Of a stretch of 14,068 nt of DNA, positions 1-4,645 are shown piece after piece (positions within the stretch are counted from its first letter, which is position 1; every line of letters starts with the position of its first letter). The position numbers were made by a program, and so were the translations under genes. Below the pieces are notes generated by a model. The model was not told the origin of the DNA, ran no database searches, and saw nothing but the letters and a program-made list of their open reading frames with translations. Where the stretch lies: contig JAEUMX010000134.1 of NCBI GenBank assembly GCA_016791285.1, positions 1-14,068 of the forward strand. The letters run 5' to 3'. The DNA is from Burkholderiales bacterium (GTDB lineage Bacteria; Pseudomonadota; Gammaproteobacteria; Burkholderiales; JAEUMW01).

Positions 1-237
1 CGCCTTTTCCACAACACGAACGGGCTCGTGCGTAGCGGCGACTGGAACATCGGCCTGCAGAAGACCGGGTACATCTCGGAAGCGGGCCGCTGCCTGGTGA
101 TGCAAGCAACCATCGCGGCGAAGCCCTACATCATCGTGCTGCTCGATGCCGTGGGGCGGTACACGCGGATCGCCGATGCCAACCGTATCAAGCGCTGGAT
201 CGAAGTCCGCTACACACCGCGGCGCGGTATTACTTAG
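1..237 (+). CDS. pbpG: D-alanyl-D-alanine endopeptidase, C-terminal part (PBP7/DacA type, peptidase S11), 5' end outside window
   Basis: The reading frame is open from base 1 and stops at TAG 235-237, giving 78 residues of the C-terminal end of a low-molecular-weight penicillin-binding protein. Peptidase family S11 enzymes act in the periplasm and cut peptide cross-links or terminal D-alanine in peptidoglycan. The third active-site motif KTG is encoded at 61-69 and is followed by a GYISEAGRCLVM stretch typical of PbpG-type endopeptidases. The segment HNTNGLV just before it is also characteristic. The SxxK and SxN motifs lie upstream of the window and cannot be checked. The end, with IADANRIKRWIE and a short basic tail, fits a full-length C-terminus rather than a truncation. 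DacA-type carboxypeptidases share KTG but usually carry an extra C-terminal domain and membrane anchor, which are absent here. That is why the endopeptidase call is preferred. Confidence 0.85.
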   Translation, partial: RLFHNTNGLVRSGDWNIGLQKTGYISEAGRCLVMQATIAAKPYIIVLLDAVGRYTRIADANRIKRWIEVRYTPRRGIT

Positions 238-301
238 CCGACCCTCCCTGCGCAGCGTCGAGCGGACGACAATCCGGTTCTGGGACGCTTCCTCGGCAGC
301 A

Positions 302-640
302 TCAGCGGCTGCCTGATCGAAAACCGATCGCCTGCGAGATCTCGTCCCCACGCCCGGTTCAGACGGTCCGAGGGCGCCGACACTGAAAGCCCTGCCACCA
401 GCCGTCCCTCGACGTCGTGGATGCCGGCGCCGATGCACGAAACCCCTCTTTCTGCCTCCTCGTTGTCGAACGCAAACCCGTCGCGCCGGATGCCCTCCAA
501 CTCGCGCGTGAGGCTGGAGATATCGGCAAGCGTGTTCGGTGTGTGGCGCGCCAGTCCGGTGCGCGCATCATGCGCTCGATCACCTGAATCGAAGCCTTGC
601 CAGCCGCCTCGGGATTGGTGCACATGAAAGGACGGCGACG
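302..640 (-). pseudogene. IclR-family transcriptional regulator remnant, frameshifted and lacking the DNA-binding half
   Basis: Three minus-strand segments in two frames line up in order with the effector-binding (C-terminal) domain of IclR regulators. The first, from about 631 to 563, reads PFMCTNPEAAGKAS and VIERMMRA. The second, from about 563 to 375, reads RTGLARHTPNT, then a TRELEGIRRDGFAFDNEE stretch, then GVSCIGAGIHD and LVAGLSVSAPSDRL. The third, from about 346 to the stop at 302-304, reads GDEISQAIGFRSGSR and resembles the usual IclR end. The first and third segments share one frame and the middle lies in another, so the open frame is shifted near 563 and restored near 355. The helix-turn-helix half, roughly 110 residues in the family, has no room before the dehydrogenase gene and is not visible. 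Two sequencing errors could explain the shifts but not the missing N-terminus. Position and orientation suggest it once controlled the divergent dehydrogenase gene; this is inference. Confidence 0.75.
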
Positions 641-654
641 TGAGTGCAGTTGGC

Positions 655-683
655 TGGCGGGGCGGTAGGCTGCGGCTTATACT
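655..683 (+). promoter_or_regulatory. Candidate sigma-70 promoter for the dehydrogenase gene
   Basis: TATACT at 678-683 matches the -10 consensus at five of six positions and stands out in GC-rich DNA. It lies 72 bases before the dehydrogenase ATG. The -35 element at a 17-base spacing (655-660, TGGCGG) is poor. A better TTGGCT at 650-655 would be 22 bases away, which is too far. A weak promoter or one needing an activator is therefore likely, and the neighbouring IclR remnant fits a once-regulated gene. Confidence 0.35.
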
Positions 684-755
684 CGATGGCCGCCTCGCCC
701 CGGTGGCCGGCCCCGCATCGCCTCATCGCACCGCGACGGAAAGACAGGAGACAAC

Positions 756-1703
756 ATGCATAAAGTCGTGTTTCTGGATCGTTCGACCCTGCGCGCCAAC
801 GTGCGCCGCCCAGCTTTCGAGAATGTCTGGGAGGAGTATGAAACGACCGCACCCGACGAGGTCGTCGCGCGTCTGCAGGGTGCCACTGTCGCCATCACCA
901 ACAAGGTGCCGCTGCGTGCCGAGACGCTCGGAAGGCTGCCCGAGCTGAAAATGATCGCAGTGGCCGCCACGGGCTACGACGTCGTGGACGTTGCTCACTG
1001 CAAGGCGCATGGGATCGCCGTCGCCAATATCCGCAGCTATGCGGTGCATACCGTGCCCGAGCACGTGTTCGCCATGGTCCTCGCATTACGGCGCAATCTT
1101 CTTGCGTATCGTGAGGCGGTGGAGCGCGGACGGTGGCAGGAGGTGGATCAGTTCTGCTTCTTCGACTATCCGATCGGAGATCTATTCGGCGCCACCATTG
1201 GCATCGTCGGTGAGGGTGCCATCGGCCAGGGCACCGCGAAGATTGCGCGCGGCTTCGGCATGAACGTGCTGTTCGCAGACCACGCGCCGCCCAAGGCGCC
1301 GGGGGTCGAATACTCGCCGATGCAGCGGGTGCTCGAGGAGAGCGACATCATCAGCCTGCACTGTCCGATGACCCCCGAGACCCGGGGCATGATCGGCGAG
1401 ACGGAGCTCAGGGCAATGAAACGCAGTGCCTTGCTGATCAACACCGCTCGCGGGGGACTGGTGCAGGAGGAGGCCCTGCTGCGCGCATTGCGGGAAGGCT
1501 GGATCGCGGGCGCCGGCTTCGACGTCCTGGTCAACGAGCCGCCGAAAGAGGGCAATGCGCTGCTCGATCTACGGCTGCCGAACTTCATTCTAACCCCTCA
1601 CGTGGCGTGGGCGTCCGACGGCGCCATGCAGTTTCTCGCCGACCAGTTGATCGACAATATTGACCTCTGGGCAAAGGGCACCCCCCAGCACCTCGTGACA
1701 TAG
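756..1703 (+). CDS. NAD-dependent D-2-hydroxyacid dehydrogenase (glycerate/hydroxypyruvate reductase-like)
   Basis: This 315-residue protein belongs to the D-isomer-specific 2-hydroxyacid dehydrogenases, which interconvert a 2-keto acid and the D-2-hydroxy acid with NAD(P)H. The nucleotide-binding loop GEGAIG is at residues 152-157, and D175 after the second strand suggests preference for NAD. The catalytic set is complete: R232 in NTARGG, E261 in NEPP, and H282 in LTPHVAW. The substrate-side signature ATGYDVVD (71-78) and the VPEHVFAMVLALRR helix are typical of the glycerate dehydrogenase branch. Length is normal for the family. The start at 756 is supported by AGGAG at 746-750, five bases upstream. 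The gene stands alone and is divergent from a decayed IclR-type regulator. The exact substrate (hydroxypyruvate, glyoxylate or another keto acid) cannot be told from sequence. Confidence 0.9.
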   Translation: MHKVVFLDRSTLRANVRRPAFENVWEEYETTAPDEVVARLQGATVAITNKVPLRAETLGRLPELKMIAVAATGYDVVDVAHCKAHGIAVANIRSYAVHTVPEHVFAMVLALRRNLLAYREAVERGRWQEVDQFCFFDYPIGDLFGATIGIVGEGAIGQGTAKIARGFGMNVLFADHAPPKAPGVEYSPMQRVLEESDIISLHCPMTPETRGMIGETELRAMKRSALLINTARGGLVQEEALLRALREGWIAGAGFDVLVNEPPKEGNALLDLRLPNFILTPHVAWASDGAMQFLADQLIDNIDLWAKGTPQHLVT

Positions 1704-1715
1704 CGCAGGTTCGCA

Positions 1716-1734
1716 ACGAGAGAGCGGCTCTCGT
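1716..1734 (+). terminator. Small stem-loop after the dehydrogenase gene, possible weak terminator
   Basis: A perfect 7-bp inverted repeat, ACGAGAG (1716-1722) and CTCTCGT (1728-1734), with a 5-base loop starts 13 bases after the stop codon. No T-run follows, so it is not a standard intrinsic terminator. It may instead protect the 3' end or help Rho-dependent ending. Confidence 0.35.
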
Positions 1735-1809
1735 CTCGCGCAGGCTTGGGTTTTCCGCCGAGAAGCCGTAAGATCGTTTCATCCCAACGCATGCGATAGG
1801 ACGCGAAAC

Positions 1810-1965
1810 TTGGCACAACCCAACTACCAGTACGAGAAACGGCAAAAGGATCTCGCAAAGAAAAAGAAGAAAGAAGAGAAGTTGAAGAAGAAGCTCGAGA
1901 AGAAAGAGCTCAAGACCGGGGAAGCGCCCAGCGCGGTGCCCGGGGAGGGCGATTCCACCCCTTGA
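1810..1965 (+). CDS. Small lysine-rich conserved-type hypothetical protein (TTG start)
   Basis: The 51-residue frame starts at TTG 1810 and stops at TGA 1963-1965. The start reads (M)AQPNYQYEKRQKDLAKKKKK. I recall short proteobacterial proteins of unknown function with this same opening, but no search was made. Fourteen residues are lysine, mostly within residues 10-35, forming a highly charged helix that could be a coiled coil. The tail is acidic and proline-containing (GEAPSAVPGEGDSTP). There is no ATG in frame: the ATG at 1791 runs into TAG after one codon. TTG is therefore the likely start, with only a weak AGGAC-like ribosome site near 1798. No signal peptide, membrane segment or cysteine is seen. 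The A-rich codon run differs sharply from the surrounding GC-rich DNA, but the lysines alone explain it. A nucleic-acid or ribosome role is plausible but unsupported. Confidence 0.65.
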   Translation: MAQPNYQYEKRQKDLAKKKKKEEKLKKKLEKKELKTGEAPSAVPGEGDSTP

Positions 1966-1973
1966 GCGGTAGG

Positions 1974-2010
1974 GCCGGTTGCGCGGCCCGCGGCGCCGCG
2001 CGAAGCCGGC
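1974..2010 (+). terminator. Long imperfect GC hairpin after the lysine-rich gene
   Basis: The left arm GCCGG-TT-GCGCGG (1974-1986) pairs with the right arm CCGCGC-G-AA-G-CCGGC (1996-2010). This gives about 13 base pairs with two single-base bulges and a 9-base loop. It begins 8 bases after the stop codon, a typical terminator position, but no T-run follows. It may be a terminator-like or RNA-stabilising hairpin. Confidence 0.4.
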
Positions 2011-2039
2011 AGCAGCGGCGCCACGATTAACCAGCAGGT

Positions 2040-2055
2040 CCCCGCGGCGGCGGGG
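2040..2055 (+). repeat. GC inverted repeat, 6-bp arms
   Basis: CCCCGC (2040-2045) and GCGGGG (2050-2055) flank a 4-base loop. It lies between the lysine-rich gene and the candidate antiporter promoter. It has no T-tract and may arise by chance in such GC-rich DNA. Confidence 0.3.
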
Positions 2056-2079
2056 GTTCGCGGGTGGCGCGCTTCGCGG

Positions 2080-2108
2080 TTGGTCTTCAAAGTTCGCAGT
2101 GGTAGACT
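2080..2108 (+). promoter_or_regulatory. Candidate promoter for the antiporter-ligase pair
   Basis: TTGGTC (2080-2085) and TAGACT (2103-2108) are separated by exactly 17 bases. They match the -35 consensus at three positions and the -10 consensus at four. Transcription from here would leave a leader of roughly 150 bases before the ATG at 2266. The call is weak because both boxes are imperfect. Confidence 0.3.
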
Positions 2109-2265
2109 GCTTTTCGGGGCGGTGAGGGCGTCGCGTCTGCGAGCCACCACCCGACAGGAATTCCAACACGCCTTTCGCCCGGCCTGCCCGACCGGGTGCG
2201 CGAGTCAATCAAGCTGAGCCGTCGGCCCCGCCTTGCCGGCGACTCGTATCGGACGGAGGCGGAGC

Positions 2266-3498
2266 ATGGCATTGCGAGACTTTCTGCCCGCTCTCGAGCC
2301 TGTCGCGAGTCCGCTCGTCCTGTTCGGGCTGATTCTGCTGGCGGGCCTCGTAGGCGGCGAGTTTTCCCGGCGCGCGCTGGCGCTGCCCCGCATCACGGGA
2401 TATGTGGCGATCGGCCTCGCGCTGGGGCCGTTCGGGCTCAACTGGCTGGACCATGGCAGCATCGAATCCGCCGGCGCCATCGTCGACTTCGCCGTCGGCC
2501 TGGTGCTGTTCGAGCTCGGACAGCGCCTCGATCTGCGCTGGTTGCGGCGCGACCCGTGGCTCGCCGTGACCGGTGTCGCAGAAGCCGGCCTCTCGTTCGT
2601 CTGCATGTACGGCGTGTTGATCTGGTTCGGCATCGAGCCACTGTTCGCGGCGTTCGCTGCGGCGATCGGCATGGCGACCTCGCCGGCGGTGGTGCTGCTG
2701 GTGGCGAAGGAAATGAAAGCGGAGGGGCAGGTGACGGAGCGCGCGCTTTGCCTTACGGCGTTGAACGGGGTGATTGCGTTCACGACCGTGACGCTCCTCA
2801 CGGCGCTCGTTCACATCGAGTACCAGGCGGGCAGGCTCGTGGCCCTCTTGCAACCGACCTACGTGCTCCTGGGGTCGCTTCTGCTCGGCCTGCTCGCAGC
2901 ACACCTCGCGATCATCGGTGCGCGCATGCTGGGCAAGCGCGAGGAGCGGCAGTTCGCGATGCACGTGGCCATGCTCGTGCTCGCCGTCGGGCTGTGCGAG
3001 GTGCTCAAGCTCTCGGTGCTGGTGGCGCTGCTCACCTTCGGCATCCTGGCACGCAATCTCGACCGCAACCGCTGGCTGATGTCGATCAACACCGGGTTCG
3101 CCGGGCAGATCTTCTACGTGGTCCTGTTCGTCTTGCTCGGCGCGGCCCTGCGCCCGGACCAGCTCGGCACCGGTGGCCTGGTCGCGATCGTGTTCGTGCT
3201 GGCGCGCTTCGTCGGCAAGTCGGCCGGCGTGATGCTCTTCGCACCGTTGTCGCGGCTGCGTCCGGGCTCGGCGGGCCTCCTGAGCCTCGCGCTGGTGCCC
3301 ATGTCCGGGCTTGCACTGATGCTCGCCCAGGGGCCGGGCAACCTGTATCCCGAATTCGGGGCGAAACTCTCCGCGGTGGTCCTGGCGGCGGCCGTGATCC
3401 TGGAACTCATCGGCCCGCTGGCAGCGCAGTTCGCGCTGCGCCGTGCCGGCGAAACCGAACATCTGCCCGAGGCACGTTATGGCAGCCCTGCCGTTTAA
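2266..3498 (+). CDS. CPA2-family cation/proton antiporter, membrane domain only (KefB/Na_H_Exchanger type)
   Basis: This 410-residue, very hydrophobic protein has about 12 membrane segments and belongs to the monovalent cation:proton antiporter 2 family, which exchanges K+ or Na+ for H+ across the inner membrane. Family signs are RITGYVAIGLALGPFGL (42-58), GLVLFELGQRLDL (78-90), ATSPAVVLLVAKE (137-149) and the ARFVGKSAG segment (313-321). The start at 2266 is chosen because GGAGG (2255-2259) lies six bases upstream; a TTG at 2233 would add 11 basic residues with no ribosome site. Two points are odd. There is no C-terminal TrkA-N/RCK domain as in KefB and KefC. Where KefC has a Q-D pair in the central helix, this protein reads TALNGVIAF (164-172), so that acidic residue is absent. 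The gene overlaps the following ligase gene by 20 bases. The ion specificity is unknown. Confidence 0.85.
   Translation: MALRDFLPALEPVASPLVLFGLILLAGLVGGEFSRRALALPRITGYVAIGLALGPFGLNWLDHGSIESAGAIVDFAVGLVLFELGQRLDLRWLRRDPWLAVTGVAEAGLSFVCMYGVLIWFGIEPLFAAFAAAIGMATSPAVVLLVAKEMKAEGQVTERALCLTALNGVIAFTTVTLLTALVHIEYQAGRLVALLQPTYVLLGSLLLGLLAAHLAIIGARMLGKREERQFAMHVAMLVLAVGLCEVLKLSVLVALLTFGILARNLDRNRWLMSINTGFAGQIFYVVLFVLLGAALRPDQLGTGGLVAIVFVLARFVGKSAGVMLFAPLSRLRPGSAGLLSLALVPMSGLALMLAQGPGNLYPEFGAKLSAVVLAAAVILELIGPLAAQFALRRAGETEHLPEARYGSPAV
3469..3472 (+). promoter_or_regulatory. Ribosome binding site inside the antiporter gene that fixes the ligase start
   Basis: GAGG at 3469-3472 lies six bases before ATG 3479, still within the antiporter coding region. 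It favours this ATG over the earlier in-frame start at 3443 and makes translational coupling of the two genes likely. Confidence 0.5.
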
Positions 3499-4624
3499 GC
3501 ACTCCGAGCCGCTCACCCTCGGCGTCGAGCTCGAGCTGCAGATCCTGAACAGCCGCGATTTCAATCTCACCCGCGGCGCGCCCGATCTGTTGGCGCTGAT
3601 CGGAAAGACGCCCCACCGCGGCGAGATCAAACCCGAGATCACGGAGAGCATGGTCGAGATCAGTACCGGCATCCACCGCTCTCACACCACGCTGCTGGAA
3701 GAGCTGATGTCGATCCGCGACGTGGTGCGGCAAGCGGCGGAGCGTCTCAACCTCTGCATTGCCGGTGGCGGCGCCCACCCCTTCCAGCAGTGGAGCGACC
3801 AGCGCATCTTCGCACAGCCGCGCTATCAGCACCTGCACGAGCTCTACGGCTACCTCGCGAAGCAGTTCACCGTGTTCGGCCAGCACATACACATCGGTTG
3901 CCCCGATGGCGACGCCGCGATGTATCTGGTACACGGCATGTCGCGCTACATCCCGCACTTCATCGCGCTCGCCGCCTCTTCGCCCTTCTACCAGGGGGCG
4001 GATACCCTTTTCGCCTCGTCGCGCCTCAACGTCGTGAACGCGTTTCCCTTGAGCGGCTACATGCCCCTGGTTGAGACCTGGGCCGATTTCAACGCTTACT
4101 TCGAGGACATGCAGGGGTTCGGGATCGTCGAGAGCATGAAGGATTTCTACTGGGACATCCGCCCCAAGCCCGAATACGGCACCATCGAGATCCGCGTCTG
4201 CGACACGCCGCTCACCGTGGAACGCGCCGCCCTGCTCGCGGCATACGCGCAGACGCTCGCGAGCCACCTCATGCGCGAGCGCCCGGTGAAGCCGTCGGTG
4301 GATCTGTATCGGGTGTATGGCTACAACCGCTTCCTCGCGTGCCGCTTCGGACTGGAAGCCGGTGTCATCGACGCTGCGGACCGGTCGCAGCGACCGCTCA
4401 AGGCCGACATCGTCGACACGCTGCGCGCGATCATACGGGACGCTTCCGACCTGGGCACGACGCGGGCGCTCGGCCAGTTACGGGAGATCGCGCTGGAAGG
4501 GGGCAACGACAGCACCTGGCTCAGACGGGTGTTCACGGTGAGCGGTTCGCTCGCCGATGTCGTGCACGCGCAAAGCGACGCGTGGATGAAGCCCGCGCCG
4601 GTGTCGGTGCCGCTCACCGTCTGA
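3479..4624 (+). CDS. YbdK-type carboxylate-amine ligase (glutamate-cysteine ligase family 2)
   Basis: This 381-residue protein is close in length to E. coli YbdK (372). Members of the GCS2 family join an amino acid to the gamma-carboxylate of glutamate with ATP; E. coli YbdK has only weak glutamate-cysteine ligase activity. Motifs run in the expected order: GVELELQ (15-21), ESMVEISTG (56-64), GGGAHPF (96-102), GQHIHIG (134-140) with H136 and H138, SSRLNVVNAFPLSGY (180-194), and DIRPKPEYGTIEIRVCDTP (226-244). The acidic residues of the first two motifs and the IEIR strand are the usual ATP/Mg and substrate-binding positions in this fold. The start at 3479 is supported by an internal ribosome site, and the first 20 bases lie inside the antiporter gene, so co-expression is likely. 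The natural amine substrate is unknown. True GshA, mycothiol-type or other gamma-glutamyl ligase roles cannot be told apart here. No second-step gene such as gshB is nearby. Confidence 0.85.
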   Translation: MAALPFKHSEPLTLGVELELQILNSRDFNLTRGAPDLLALIGKTPHRGEIKPEITESMVEISTGIHRSHTTLLEELMSIRDVVRQAAERLNLCIAGGGAHPFQQWSDQRIFAQPRYQHLHELYGYLAKQFTVFGQHIHIGCPDGDAAMYLVHGMSRYIPHFIALAASSPFYQGADTLFASSRLNVVNAFPLSGYMPLVETWADFNAYFEDMQGFGIVESMKDFYWDIRPKPEYGTIEIRVCDTPLTVERAALLAAYAQTLASHLMRERPVKPSVDLYRVYGYNRFLACRFGLEAGVIDAADRSQRPLKADIVDTLRAIIRDASDLGTTRALGQLREIALEGGNDSTWLRRVFTVSGSLADVVHAQSDAWMKPAPVSVPLTV

Positions 4625-4645
4625 AGCAGCCTCGCCGGACCGAGA

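Larger units (their letters stand above)
1966..2265. other. Non-coding GC-rich interval with hairpins and a candidate promoter
   Basis: I see no convincing gene in these 300 bases on either strand. The open frames across them are low-complexity and lack ribosome sites or family resemblance. The left half holds two GC hairpins listed separately. The right half holds the candidate promoter and a leader of about 150 bases before the antiporter gene. Confidence 0.6.

Noticed and set aside
28..237. A stand-alone small gene starting at GTG 28
   Set aside because: The frame is open back to base 1 and encodes the KTG end of a known endopeptidase, so it is the tail of a larger gene.
1855..1915. A-rich repetitive stretch as a possible simple-sequence repeat or foreign insertion
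   Set aside because: The run encodes lysine and glutamate codons in one frame of the small gene and has no exact repeat unit or flanking duplication.
2109..2265. Known riboswitch or sensing RNA in the antiporter leader
   Set aside because: I could not recognise the conserved core of any known class, so it is kept only as a question.
2196..3548. Plus-strand 450-codon frame over the antiporter gene
   Set aside because: It is an Arg/Ala/Gly-rich shadow of the antiporter in another frame, with no domain and no ribosome site.
2209..3672. Minus-strand open frame (487 codons) opposite the antiporter gene
   Set aside because: The composition is low-complexity (His, Gln, Arg, Glu), it has no family resemblance and it is exactly antisense to a convincing transporter gene.
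4625..4645. Bidirectional terminator between the convergent ligase and malQ genes
   Set aside because: The 21-base gap has no inverted repeat or T/A tracts.
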